Shown: in pieces, positions 29,755 to 38,778 of the stretch
How positions within the stretch are numbered: position 1 is the first letter of the stretch
Layout of the letters: every line of letters starts with the position of its first letter
From: Blastococcus carthaginiensis
GTDB taxonomy: Bacteria > Actinomycetota > Actinomycetes > Mycobacteriales > Geodermatophilaceae
Reading direction: 5' to 3'
DNA length: 64,000 nt
NCBI RefSeq assembly: GCF_030731085.1
Contig: NZ_JASNFN010000027.1
Coordinates: forward strand, 5,762 to 69,761
Notes under the pieces: model-generated
What the model saw: the letters and a program-made list of their open reading frames with translations, nothing else
Told to the model about the DNA's origin: nothing
Database searches by the model: none
Made by a program: the position numbers and the translations under genes

Positions 29755-32496
29755 GTGGAGCCGGTCGGGAGCCGACCGGGCGTCGTGCACGATGTGTCGG
29801 TGGAGGTGGATGTGGGGCCCGGTGTGCCTGCGGGCGCCGACGGTGGCGATCCTTTCGCCGCCGGCGGGGAGGCCGGCCGGCTGATGGCCGCCTTCGACTG
29901 GGCCGCCACCCCGGTCGGGCCGGTCGAGAGCTGGCCGGCCAGTCTGCGCTTCGCCGTCCGGACCGTGCTGGTGTCGAAGTTCCCCATGGTCCTGACCTGG
30001 GGGCCGGAGTACATCCAGTTCTACAACGACGCCTACGCGCCCTTCATCGGCGCCAAGCACCCGGCGATCGGCGAGGACATCCGCCAGACCCTCGCCGAGG
30101 GCTGGGACGCGCTCGGCCCCCCGGTCGAGCGGGCGATGGCCACGTGCGAGGCCTCCTGGCTGCCGGGGCTGCTGCTGCTGCTCGAGCGCGCCGGCTACCG
30201 GGAGGAGACGTACTTCACCGTCTCCCATGCGCCGGCGTTCGGGGACGACGGCCGGGTGGCCGGGATGCACGGCGTCTGCACCGAGGTCACGGGGCAGATC
30301 ATCGGTGAGCGCCGGCAGCGGCTCCTCCACGACCTGGCGACGGTCGGATCCCAGCTCGGGGACGAGCAGGAGACGGTGGCGGCGATGTGCGCCGCCCTGG
30401 CCGCCGACTCCTTGGACCTGCCGTTCGCCGCCGTGTACCTCGCCTCCCCCGGCGAACCCGGGTTCCGCCGCGTCGCCGCGGTGGGATGCGACGCGAGGCT
30501 GCTGCCGGAGACGGCGGAGACCGACGCCGAGCTCACCGGGATCGTCGACCGGCTGGACGTGACCGGCGGCCCGTTCGGTGACCGCGTCACCGAGGCCGTC
30601 GTCCTCCCGCTCACCGCCACGCGGGACGGCGAGCCGCTCGGCCTGCTCCTCGCGGGCACCAGCCCCAACCTCGCGCTCGACGTGGAGTACCGGTCCTTCT
30701 ACGAGCTCGTGGCCGGGCAGTTCGCCGGCGTGGTCGTCAACATCCGAGCCTTCGAGGTCGAGCGGTCGCGGGCGGAGTCCCTGGCCGAGCTGGACCGCGC
30801 CAAGACGACGTTCTTCGCCGACGTCAGCCACGAGCTGCGCACGCCGCTGACCCTGCTGCTGGGCCCGCTCCGCGACGTGCTCGACGACCCCGACGCCGCG
30901 TTGACCGCGGACGTGCGGGAGCAGGTCGCCCTCGCCGTGCGCAACGGCCAGCGGCTGCGACGCCTGGTCGACGACCTGCTCGACTTCGCCGGCATCGAGG
31001 CCGGGCGGGCCACCCCGGTGCGGGTGGCGACCGATGTGGCCACCTTCACCGCCGAGCTGACCGGCATCTTCCGGTCGACCGCCGAGCGGGCCGGGCTGCG
31101 GCTGACCGTCGACTGCCCGCCGCTGGGGCGTCCCGCCCACGTGGACCCGCGGATGTGGGAGAAGATCGTCGTCAACCTCCTCGCCAACGCGGTGAAGTAC
31201 ACCTTCGTGGGCGGGATCGACGTCGCCCTCCGCGGCGTGGACGACCGCTTCGTGCTCACCGTCGCCGACACCGGTGTGGGCATCGTCGCCGAGGAGCTCC
31301 CCCAGCTCTTCCAGCGCTTCCACCGCGTCGCCGGGGCCGCCGCCCGCACCCGTGAGGGCACCGGTATCGGCCTGGCCCTGGTGCAGGAGCTCACCGCGCT
31401 GCACGGGGGCACCGTCACGGTGACCAGCGAGCCGGGGCAGGGCAGCACGTTCACCGTCTCCCTGCCGTTCGGCGAGCCCGACGCCGCCGCCGACGTTCCC
31501 GCGGCCGCCCCCTCCGACGCCGCCCGCGGCGAGGCCGAGGGCTGGGAGCAGCAGGGCGCACGCCCGGCGGGCCGGCCGGCCGGCGCCCCGGATGCGCCCG
31601 GCGTGCTGGTCGTCGACGACAACGCCGACATGCGCAGCTACCTCACCCGCCTGCTGCAGCCCTACTGGGCGGTGCGCACGGCCGCCGACGGCGCGGAAGC
31701 GCTCGCCGCGGTGGCCGAGCGGCGCCCGGCCCTGGTGCTGACCGACGTGATGATGCCCCGGGTCGACGGGTTCGAGCTGCTGCGGGCGCTGCGCGCGGAC
31801 CCGGCCACCCGCGACGTCCCGGTGATCATGCTGACCGCCCGCGCCGGGCAGGAGGCGTCGGTCGAGGGGCTGGAGGCCGGCGCCGACGACTACCTGGCCA
31901 AGCCCTTCCGCGCCGCGGAGCTGCTCGCCCGCGTGCGGGTGGCGATGGAGCGGGCCGCCGGTCACGCCGTGGCCCCCGCTGGTGCGCGCGACCTCGCCCC
32001 GCCCCGGCCGGCGACCTCACCGCTGCCGGCCCCGCTGGTCTCCACCCACGTCGAGCGGCCCGGGCACGGCAGCGAGCCCGTGCCTGCTCCCCGTGCCGGC
32101 GACTCCTCCGGCGCCCGCTCCCGGGCGCACTGGCGGCTGCCGTCGGAGCTCTCCTCCATCCCCGTGGTGCGCCGGCGGCTCCGCGCGCTGCTGGCCGACG
32201 CCGGCATCGGCCCGGACCAGTCCTACGACCTGCTCCTGGCCGCCTGCGAGGCGGCCAGCAACGCGATCGAGCACGCCCAGGACCCCATCGAGCCCGTCGT
32301 CGAGGTGACCGCGGTCGTCGAGGGCGGCGCCGTGGAGATCACGGTCCGCGACCACGGCCAGTGGCGGGAACGGGTGCCGAGCATGGACCGCGGCCGCGGC
32401 TCCACGCTGATGAGCGCGGTCGCCGAGGTCACCGCCGTCCCCAGCCCCGAGGGGACGACGGTCCGGATCCGGGCCGCACTGCGGCCGGCCGCCTGA
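29755..32496 (+). CDS. Hybrid histidine kinase with receiver and RsbW-like ATPase domain
   Basis: About 913 residues in five parts: PAS (about 40-180), GAF (190-335), HisKA with phospho-acceptor His359 (FADVSHELRTPLT), HATPase_c (about 440-580, NLLANAVKYT, DTGVGI, GTGIGLAL), a receiver with Asp664 (LVLTDVMMPRVDG), a Pro/Ala linker, and a second, RsbW-like HATPase (about 795-910, ACEAASNAIEHA, VRDHGQWRE). No membrane helix, so cytoplasmic. The C-terminal part suggests output through sigma-factor partner switching. The start is uncertain: GTG at 29755 is the longest, and several in-frame GTGs follow up to about 29812. Confidence 0.88.
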   Translation: MEPVGSRPGVVHDVSVEVDVGPGVPAGADGGDPFAAGGEAGRLMAAFDWAATPVGPVESWPASLRFAVRTVLVSKFPMVLTWGPEYIQFYNDAYAPFIGAKHPAIGEDIRQTLAEGWDALGPPVERAMATCEASWLPGLLLLLERAGYREETYFTVSHAPAFGDDGRVAGMHGVCTEVTGQIIGERRQRLLHDLATVGSQLGDEQETVAAMCAALAADSLDLPFAAVYLASPGEPGFRRVAAVGCDARLLPETAETDAELTGIVDRLDVTGGPFGDRVTEAVVLPLTATRDGEPLGLLLAGTSPNLALDVEYRSFYELVAGQFAGVVVNIRAFEVERSRAESLAELDRAKTTFFADVSHELRTPLTLLLGPLRDVLDDPDAALTADVREQVALAVRNGQRLRRLVDDLLDFAGIEAGRATPVRVATDVATFTAELTGIFRSTAERAGLRLTVDCPPLGRPAHVDPRMWEKIVVNLLANAVKYTFVGGIDVALRGVDDRFVLTVADTGVGIVAEELPQLFQRFHRVAGAAARTREGTGIGLALVQELTALHGGTVTVTSEPGQGSTFTVSLPFGEPDAAADVPAAAPSDAARGEAEGWEQQGARPAGRPAGAPDAPGVLVVDDNADMRSYLTRLLQPYWAVRTAADGAEALAAVAERRPALVLTDVMMPRVDGFELLRALRADPATRDVPVIMLTARAGQEASVEGLEAGADDYLAKPFRAAELLARVRVAMERAAGHAVAPAGARDLAPPRPATSPLPAPLVSTHVERPGHGSEPVPAPRAGDSSGARSRAHWRLPSELSSIPVVRRRLRALLADAGIGPDQSYDLLLAACEAASNAIEHAQDPIEPVVEVTAVVEGGAVEITVRDHGQWRERVPSMDRGRGSTLMSAVAEVTAVPSPEGTTVRIRAALRPAA

Positions 32497-32519
32497 CCCG
32501 CCAGTACTCACGTGCTCGC

Positions 32520-32803
32520 TCGGCTGCCCACCTGTTGCCGCACAGGCTGAGCAGGGGGCCCGTCAGCGCAGTCTTCCTATCCCTGTTCGGGACGCCTGGC
32601 AGGCGTGAAAATGTGGTTGGGCTGCTCGCCGACGTCGGTTCCCCGCCTGGGACACGATCCCGTAGCGCAGTCTGACGCTGGGGCCTGGACCCGAAGGGTC
32701 GCGCACTGTGCTTCGAGCACGCCGGTCAGATTCTCGATTGCCTGACCGGGCCCCGCGGGCAGCCCGCCTTGCTGGTCGAGGAGCGCGGAGGGCGGTGTCA
32801 GGA
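32520..32803 (+). ncRNA. Candidate bridge RNA in the IS110 leader (tentative)
   Basis: The gene-free stretch 32497-32803 contains a run of hairpins: ACGCC/GGCGT (32592-32606), GACCC/GGGTC (32688-32700), GTGC/GCAC (32708-32720) and an 8-bp CCGGTCAG/CTGACCGG stem with a 12-base loop (32722-32749). A 10-base direct repeat AGCGCAGTCT occurs at 32565 and 32664. IS110-group elements are known to transcribe such a leader as a bridge RNA pairing target and donor DNA. Assignment and limits here are inference from position and structure. Confidence 0.35.
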
Positions 32804-34153
32804 ATGCAGGAACCCCAGGAGATCCACGACGAGGAGCACGAACAGCTCATCGAGCGGGTTGCGGCGATCGATGTGGCCAAGGCGTCAGGGATGGTGTGCA
32901 CCCGCGTGCCACACCCGTCGGTGGCCAAGCGACGTCTCACGCGGGTGTGGGAAGTCAAGGCGACCACCCAGTCGATCATGGAGTTGGCCGACCAGCTGGC
33001 CGAGGCGCGGATCGAGCGGGTCACCGTGGAGTCGACCTCGGATTACTGGCGGGGGTTCTTCTTCCTGCTCGAGGCCCGCGGCCTGGACGTGATGCTGGTC
33101 AACGCCCGGGAGGTGAAGAACGTCCCGGGCCGGCCCAAGACCGACAAGCTGGACGCGGTCTGGCTGGCCAAGCTCACCGAACGAGGCATGCTGCGGCCCT
33201 CATTCGTGCCTCCGACCGAGATCCGGGTGCTGCGTGACTACACCCGGCTGCGCACCGATCTGACCGTCGAGCGGACCCGGCACTGGTCTCGGCTGGAGAA
33301 ACTCCTCGAAGACGCCCTCATCAAGATCACTACCGTGGCCAGCCGGATCGACGGGGTCTCGGTGCGGGAGATGATCGAGGCGCTGATCGCCGGCCAACGC
33401 GACCCGCGCGTGCTGGCCGGATTTGCCCGCGGCCGGATGCGGATGAAGCACACCGCCCTGGTCGAGGCGCTCACCGGGCGGTTCGATGATCACCACGGCG
33501 AGCTGGCTCGGATGCTGCTGGATCAGATCGATGCGCTCAACGCCCAGATCGAGCGGCTGACCACCCGCATCGATGAACTGATCGAGGCGATCCCGGCCGC
33601 CCGCGCACCGGCCGGTCCCTCCGGCGGCGAACCCGCCGGCTCCGAACCCGCCGGCGACCAACCGCGGTCGGCGCTCGACCGCCTCGATGAGATCCCCGGC
33701 CTGGCCCGCCGCGGCGCCCAGGTGATCCTGGCCGAGATCGGGCTGAACATGGCTCAGTTCCCGACCGCCGGACACCTGGTCTCCTGGGCCCGGCTCTGCC
33801 CGCGCACCATCCAGTCCGGACCGACCACCCGCGCCGGACGCACCGGAAAGGGCAACCCCTACCTCAAAGGCGTCCTCGGCGAGATGGCGACCGCCGCGGC
33901 CAAGACCAATACCTTCCTCGGCGAGCGCTACCGGCGGCTGGTCAAGCGCCGCGGCAAGCTCAAGGCCCTCGTCGCGGTCGCACGCTCCATCCTGGTGATC
34001 ATCTGGCACCTGCTCGCCGACCCGATGCTGCGCTACCGCGACCTCGGCGCGGACTACCACAGCCTCCGCATCGACAAGGGACGCAAGACCCGCGACCACC
34101 TCCGCGGCCTGGAAGCACTCGGCTACACCGTCACCCTCACCCAAGCCGCCTAA
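32804..34153 (+). CDS. IS110-family transposase (element 1)
   Basis: A 449-residue DEDD recombinase. RuvC-like acids: Asp23 (AIDVAKAS), Glu76 (VTVESTSD), Asp114 and Asp117 (KTDKLDAVWLAKL), all present. The C-terminal IS116/IS110/IS902 domain runs from about 300 (LDEIPGLARRGAQVILAEIG, WARLCPRTIQSG, GKGNPYLKGVLGEMA). A Pro/Gly/Glu-rich segment near 270-290 separates the domains. ATG at 32804 has GGAGGG further upstream. The frame is uninterrupted, so the enzyme may be active. Confidence 0.93.
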   Translation: MQEPQEIHDEEHEQLIERVAAIDVAKASGMVCTRVPHPSVAKRRLTRVWEVKATTQSIMELADQLAEARIERVTVESTSDYWRGFFFLLEARGLDVMLVNAREVKNVPGRPKTDKLDAVWLAKLTERGMLRPSFVPPTEIRVLRDYTRLRTDLTVERTRHWSRLEKLLEDALIKITTVASRIDGVSVREMIEALIAGQRDPRVLAGFARGRMRMKHTALVEALTGRFDDHHGELARMLLDQIDALNAQIERLTTRIDELIEAIPAARAPAGPSGGEPAGSEPAGDQPRSALDRLDEIPGLARRGAQVILAEIGLNMAQFPTAGHLVSWARLCPRTIQSGPTTRAGRTGKGNPYLKGVLGEMATAAAKTNTFLGERYRRLVKRRGKLKALVAVARSILVIIWHLLADPMLRYRDLGADYHSLRIDKGRKTRDHLRGLEALGYTVTLTQAA

Positions 34154-34232
34154 CCAGCAACCACTCCAGCCGACCCCGGAACACATGCCCGAGGGTCAAC
34201 TGAAGCGCGCCGTCGTGGCCCCGTTGTGGTGG

Positions 34233-35687
34233 CTATTTTCCGGTCAGCAGCCAGGTGTCCTTGCCCACGAGGGCGGCGCCGCCCACCCGGGTCAGCGCCA
34301 GCGGGAGCGCGGTCGTGGTGCGCCCGGCGACGGAGAACACCCGGAGCTCCACCGGCCGGGGACGCAGGCACCCGTCGACCAGCGCCGGCGCGGTCGAGGG
34401 GACCAGCGGCTCGCGGGCGACGAACCGGTGCGGGGCGGCGGCGATCTCGGCCCGCAGCGCGGCCAGCTCGTCCGCCGAGCAGGCCGGCCCCTGCACGACG
34501 CGCCGACCGCCGTACCCGGCGACGGACTCCACCTCGAGCTCGTGCAGCCGGCCGGCGACCTCGGCCCACGCATCCGGGTCGGCCAGCACCCAGGTCCGCG
34601 CCGAGGCCAGCAGCGGCTCCTCGCCGAGGTAGAAGCGGATCATGGCCGACACCCAGGCGTAGCCGGCCGCGTCGTCGGCCACCCCGTTGCCGGGCACGTT
34701 GGCCAGCCCGAGCCGTCCGGCCCGCACCGCCTCGGTCAGCGCCAGGTCCAGCGGGACCCCCGCCCCGGTCGGGTAGGCGCCGAGCAACGCGTCGTCGAAG
34801 CGCCGGTAGAGGACGTCGACGGGCACGCGGCCGCCGTCGACGGCAGCCTCCACTCCCCCGTCGCTGCGCGGCCACAGGTCGCCGGCGCGCACCAGCGGGG
34901 CGTCGAGCGCCTCGGCGAGGACCCGGTGCTCGAACCAGGCGCCGTCGCTCTCCCCCTGGGTGAGCACGGCGGTGCGCGGTCGGCCGGGCACGCCGGGCGG
35001 CGCCGCGTCGGCCAGCGCGCCGGCCAGCAGCGGGACGGCGTCGGCGGGGTCGCGGAGCCGGTCGCCGGCGCCGGCGACCAGCTGCGGCAGCACCGCGCGG
35101 GCGCTCTCCCGGTCGGCCAGGGCGTAGCCGATGCCCGCGGGCGTGCGCAGGTGGTCGCGGACCACGGCCCAGCGCCCGTCCGCCGTCCGGACGAGATCGG
35201 CCGCGGCGACGGTCGCGCGCGGCTGGCCCGGCCAGGCGCGGGAGACCGCCTCGGGGTCGCGGCCGGGGCCGTGCGCCACCGCCCACTCGGGCACGGCGCC
35301 GGCCCGGACGATCTCCGCGGCGCGGTCGGCGTCGCCGCGCCGGCGCCCGGCCGGGCGGTAGGCGTCGGCGAGGAAGGCGTTCAGCGCCCGGTGCCGCTGC
35401 GCCGTGCCCGCCGACACCGCCCGCCAGGCACCGGCGTCGAGCAGCCGCGGCACCGGGTCCAGGGGCACCGGCCGCAGCTGCTGCCGGCCGTCCACCCAGG
35501 TCCCGACGACGACGCCGCGCTCCTGCCGCCGCCGCGCCAGTTCCTCCTCCGCGGCCACCAGCCCCGCCGCACCCAGCCGCTCCAGGGCAGCGACCGGCCC
35601 GGCCCACCCGTCGCGCAGCCGGCCGTCGGCACCGACGGCCTCGTCGGTGCGGTCGGTGGGGTAGCCGGCGAAGAGTTCCCCGCTCAC
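34233..35687 (-). CDS. Circularly permuted type-2 ATP-grasp protein
   Basis: A 484-residue DUF404/DUF407-type ATP-grasp ligase (LRPVPLDPVPRLLDAGAW, QRHRALNAFLADAY, AVVRDHLRTPAGIGYALADRE, VDVLYRRFDDALLGAY, GLANVPGNGVADDAAGYAWV). Family members presumably form a peptide-like bond and usually sit beside an alpha-E protein and a transglutaminase-like protein; neither is in view. GTG at 35687 overlaps the S9 peptidase stop, so it is coupled to that gene. It ends TWLLTGK just beyond IS110 element 1. Confidence 0.85.
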   Translation of the reverse strand: MSGELFAGYPTDRTDEAVGADGRLRDGWAGPVAALERLGAAGLVAAEEELARRRQERGVVVGTWVDGRQQLRPVPLDPVPRLLDAGAWRAVSAGTAQRHRALNAFLADAYRPAGRRRGDADRAAEIVRAGAVPEWAVAHGPGRDPEAVSRAWPGQPRATVAAADLVRTADGRWAVVRDHLRTPAGIGYALADRESARAVLPQLVAGAGDRLRDPADAVPLLAGALADAAPPGVPGRPRTAVLTQGESDGAWFEHRVLAEALDAPLVRAGDLWPRSDGGVEAAVDGGRVPVDVLYRRFDDALLGAYPTGAGVPLDLALTEAVRAGRLGLANVPGNGVADDAAGYAWVSAMIRFYLGEEPLLASARTWVLADPDAWAEVAGRLHELEVESVAGYGGRRVVQGPACSADELAALRAEIAAAPHRFVAREPLVPSTAPALVDGCLRPRPVELRVFSVAGRTTTALPLALTRVGGAALVGKDTWLLTGK

Positions 35688-37582
35688 AGCCACCGATCGA
35701 ACCAGGCGGCGAGCCGCTCGCCCAGTTCCACCAGGTGCTCGCGTCCCACGATCGCGTGACCCTCGCCGGGGAAGAGCAGCAGGTCGGCGCGGGCGCCGCG
35801 GGCCTGCAGCGCCTGGTGCGCCTGCACCGACTCGGCCACCGGCACGTTGGTGTCGCGGTCCCCGTGGGTCAGCAGCACCGGGGCGGTGAGCCGGTCCAGG
35901 GCCGTCATCGGCGAGAGGGCGGCCAGCATGTCGCGGTCGGCCACGGGGTCGCCGTACTCGGTCACCGAGGCCGCGGCCATCCACGGCTCGGTGCCGGCGA
36001 AGAAGGTGCGCAGGTCGCTCATGCCCGCCAGCGAGGTGCCGGCGGCGAAGAGGTCGGGCCAGCGGGTGAGCGCGACCAGCGTCAGGTACCCGCCGTAGGA
36101 CCAGCCGTGCGCGCCGACCCGGCCGGGCGCGGCGATGCCCGCGGTCACCAGTTCGTCCACCGTCGTCCGGACGTCGGCGAACGACGACTCGCGCGCCGGC
36201 CCGTCGTCGGCGGTCATGAAGGCTCGCCCGAACCCGCCCGAACCCCGCACGTTGGGGGCGAAGACGGTCAGCCCGGCGGCCACCATGCTCTGCGTGATCG
36301 GCGACCAGTTCGGCCGCGCCTGCCCCTCGGGCCCGCCGTGGAAGCTGACGACCGTGCGGTTGGGGCCGCGGCTGCCCTCGGGGACGTACAGCCAGCCCGA
36401 GAGCCGGACGCCGTCGGGGGCGAGGTACTCGTGCCGCACCGGCTCGACCAGCCCCGGCACCTCCGGCCGCGGGGGCGAGCAGGGCAGCGGCTCGGCGGCG
36501 GCGCCGTCCAGCGGCACCCGCCACAGCGCCCGGGGGGCCCGGGGCCCGGAGAGCTCGGCGACGAGCGCGTCGCCGTCGGGCGCCGTCGCCCAGCCGGAGA
36601 GCACCGGCTCGGGCAGCGCGATCCGCCGCACCACCGCACCGTCGGAGCGCGCGTGCAGCCACAGCTCGCTGACCCCGTCGGCGTTCCACACCGCGAGGAC
36701 GGTGCCGTCGGCGCGCACCGCGTACCCGTCGAGATCGGCGTCGGCGCGCTGCAGGACGATCCGGCCGCGCCCCGGTACCCCGTCGTCGTCGAGCGGGACG
36801 GCGACCAGGCCGGCGCGGTCGGCCCCGGGCGGGCCGGGCAGCGCCGCACGCACGTGCACGGTGGCGCCGCCGTCGGTGAACCGGCCGTCCTCCGAGGCGA
36901 TCCCGCCGGGGGCGTCGAGCGGGACCACCCGCCGCTGGATGCCGGTCGCGACGTCGATGACGACGATGTGCCGGTAGGCGCGCGGACCGCGCCGGGCCAG
37001 GACGGTGCGCCCGTCGGCGGAGACCGCGGTGACGGCGAGGAAGCCGCCGGAGGCCAGCGTCCGCTGCTCGCCGGTGACCACGTCGACCAGCACCACGTCG
37101 GCGTCGGGCCCGGAGCCCTGGGCGATCGAGCACGCGTAGTGCCGCGGCCCCACCCAGCACCCGGCGAAGACCGTCGCCCGCGGGTCGGCACCGGCCACCA
37201 GCCGGCGCCCCGAGCCGTCGGGGCGGACGACGTGCAGTTCGGCGCAGATAGAACCGCCGGGGCTGACCAGGTAGGCCAGCCGCTCGCCGTCGGGCGACCA
37301 GGAGACCGAGATGACCTCCTGGTCCGCCGCGGACACCTGGACCGGCGGCGTCCGCCCGTCCAGCGCGGCCACCTCCAGCCGGGGCAGCCCGGAGCGGTCG
37401 GTGACGGAGGCGACGCGGCGTCCGTCGGGGGCCGGGGCGGGGCACCAGGTGGCGGTGGCACCGGCGATGCCGGCGACGGCGCGGCGGACCGCGGCCGGCA
37501 GCGCCTCCGGGGGTGCGAGCGCCGCCAGGGCGGGGCAGCCCGCGGGCGCGGCCGTCCACTGCTGGGTCACGGGGCTGGCCAT
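35684..37582 (-). CDS. S9-family (prolyl oligopeptidase-like) peptidase
   Basis: A 632-residue serine peptidase. Residues about 40-370 form a beta-propeller (WSPDGERLAYLVSP, VSADGRTVLARRGPRAY), and about 390-632 an alpha/beta-hydrolase domain with nucleophile Ser495 (HGWSYGGYL), Asp in HGDRDTNVP and His in GEGHAI. No signal peptide, so probably cytosolic and acting on short peptides. ATG at 37582 has GAGGAGGAG upstream. It is the lead gene of a two-gene unit with the ATP-grasp protein. Confidence 0.92.
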   Translation of the reverse strand: MASPVTQQWTAAPAGCPALAALAPPEALPAAVRRAVAGIAGATATWCPAPAPDGRRVASVTDRSGLPRLEVAALDGRTPPVQVSAADQEVISVSWSPDGERLAYLVSPGGSICAELHVVRPDGSGRRLVAGADPRATVFAGCWVGPRHYACSIAQGSGPDADVVLVDVVTGEQRTLASGGFLAVTAVSADGRTVLARRGPRAYRHIVVIDVATGIQRRVVPLDAPGGIASEDGRFTDGGATVHVRAALPGPPGADRAGLVAVPLDDDGVPGRGRIVLQRADADLDGYAVRADGTVLAVWNADGVSELWLHARSDGAVVRRIALPEPVLSGWATAPDGDALVAELSGPRAPRALWRVPLDGAAAEPLPCSPPRPEVPGLVEPVRHEYLAPDGVRLSGWLYVPEGSRGPNRTVVSFHGGPEGQARPNWSPITQSMVAAGLTVFAPNVRGSGGFGRAFMTADDGPARESSFADVRTTVDELVTAGIAAPGRVGAHGWSYGGYLTLVALTRWPDLFAAGTSLAGMSDLRTFFAGTEPWMAAASVTEYGDPVADRDMLAALSPMTALDRLTAPVLLTHGDRDTNVPVAESVQAHQALQARGARADLLLFPGEGHAIVGREHLVELGERLAAWFDRWL

Positions 37583-37832
37583 CGCTCCTCCTCGGCTCGG
37601 TGCGGTGCCGCCGGCGAGCCCCCCACTCTGGCGGGGGCAGGTTCCGGGCACGTGTCAGCGCTGTCATCGGCGTGGGTCGGGCCCGTCCGCACCCCCCGCC
37701 GGGGGGACCGCGACCGGCTCGCGGCGCGGCGCGCCACGCCGGGGCGCCTGCGTGCCGCGCACCGCCGCTCCGGATAGCCTCGGAGACCGGGGTCTCGTCC
37801 GGGCCCGCCGCGCCGGCTGCAGGAGGTCGCCC

Positions 37833-38732
37833 ATGCGCACGCTGCGCCTCGTGGCACTCTCCGACGACGGGAGGAGCCTCGTCCTCGTCGCCGACAGCCC
37901 CGACCACCCCGAGGGTGAGCGCTTCGAGCTCCCGATCGACGAGCGCGTGCGCGCCGCCGCCCGGGGGGACGCGCGTCGGCTCACCCAGATCGACGTTGAC
38001 CTCGGCACCGAGTTGCCGCCCCGGGTGATCCAGCAACGCATCCGCGCCGGCGAGACGCCCGAGCAGGTCGCCGCCGCCACCGGCGCCCGGGTGGAGCGCA
38101 TCATGCGCTTCGCGCACCCCGTGCTGCAGGAGCGCGAGCGCGTGGCCACGCAGGCCCGCGAGGCGCGCGTCCGGCTCACCGAGGGTGCGCCGGGTGTCGT
38201 GCTCCAGCAGTTCATGGTCGAGCGGCTGCGGCTCATCGACACCGACATCGACGCCGTCCGGTGGGATGCCTTCCGCGACGAGGACGGCACCTGGGTGGTC
38301 ACCGGCGAGTGGCGCGCGGGCGCGAAGTCCGGCACCGCCCGGTGGAACTTCGACCTCCCCTCGCGCACCGTCGCGCCGCACGACGCCGCGACGACGGACT
38401 TCGCCGAGGGCACCCGCCTGGTGCGCGTCGTCCCCGAGGTGCCGGCCGGCCAGCCCGCCGCGGCGCCCCGCGCCCGCCCCGTGTCGGTGGTGCGCAGCCC
38501 CGAGCCACCGCCCGCCCCCGCCGCGGCGGAGGACGTGCACGTGCGCGACGTGCACGCCCCCGACGGCAGCCCGGCCGACGACGAGTCGATGGCCGCCCTG
38601 CTGGACGAGGTCGCCGAGCACGACACCGTGGTGCTCGGCCGCGGTGGCGACGGCACCGACGACGACGAGGACCCGCGCGCCCGCATCCCGGCCTGGGAGG
38701 ACATCGTCTTCGGGGTCCGCCGCAACCGCTGA
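37833..38732 (+). CDS. sepH: Septation protein SepH
   Basis: A 299-residue actinobacterial cell-division protein. The N-terminal DUF3071 domain (MRTLRLVALSDDGRSLVLVAD, LPPRVIQQRIRAGETPEQVAAATGARVERIMRFAHPV) includes the helix-turn-helix-like segment needed to stimulate FtsZ assembly in Streptomyces. The C-terminal half is acidic and disordered and ends PAWEDIVFGVRRNR, the conserved tail. ATG at 37833 follows AGGAGG. Acts at the septum by binding FtsZ. Confidence 0.95.
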   Translation: MRTLRLVALSDDGRSLVLVADSPDHPEGERFELPIDERVRAAARGDARRLTQIDVDLGTELPPRVIQQRIRAGETPEQVAAATGARVERIMRFAHPVLQERERVATQAREARVRLTEGAPGVVLQQFMVERLRLIDTDIDAVRWDAFRDEDGTWVVTGEWRAGAKSGTARWNFDLPSRTVAPHDAATTDFAEGTRLVRVVPEVPAGQPAAAPRARPVSVVRSPEPPPAPAAAEDVHVRDVHAPDGSPADDESMAALLDEVAEHDTVVLGRGGDGTDDDEDPRARIPAWEDIVFGVRRNR

Positions 38733-38778
38733 CCGGGTGCGCGTGGAACACGCCGCGCGGCTGGGTAGTTGACCGGGC

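Larger units (their letters stand above)
32497..34232 (+). mobile_element. IS110-family insertion sequence (element 1)
   Basis: The stretch holds one IS110-family recombinase (32804-34153) with about 300 bp of leader on its left and about 80 bp on its right, lying between two convergent host genes. Long left, short right is the layout of the IS110 group, in which the left non-coding end encodes the bridge RNA. IS110 elements lack classical terminal inverted repeats, so I cannot fix the exact ends; the coordinates given are the intergenic limits. Base composition is visibly less GC-rich than the flanks. Confidence 0.75.
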
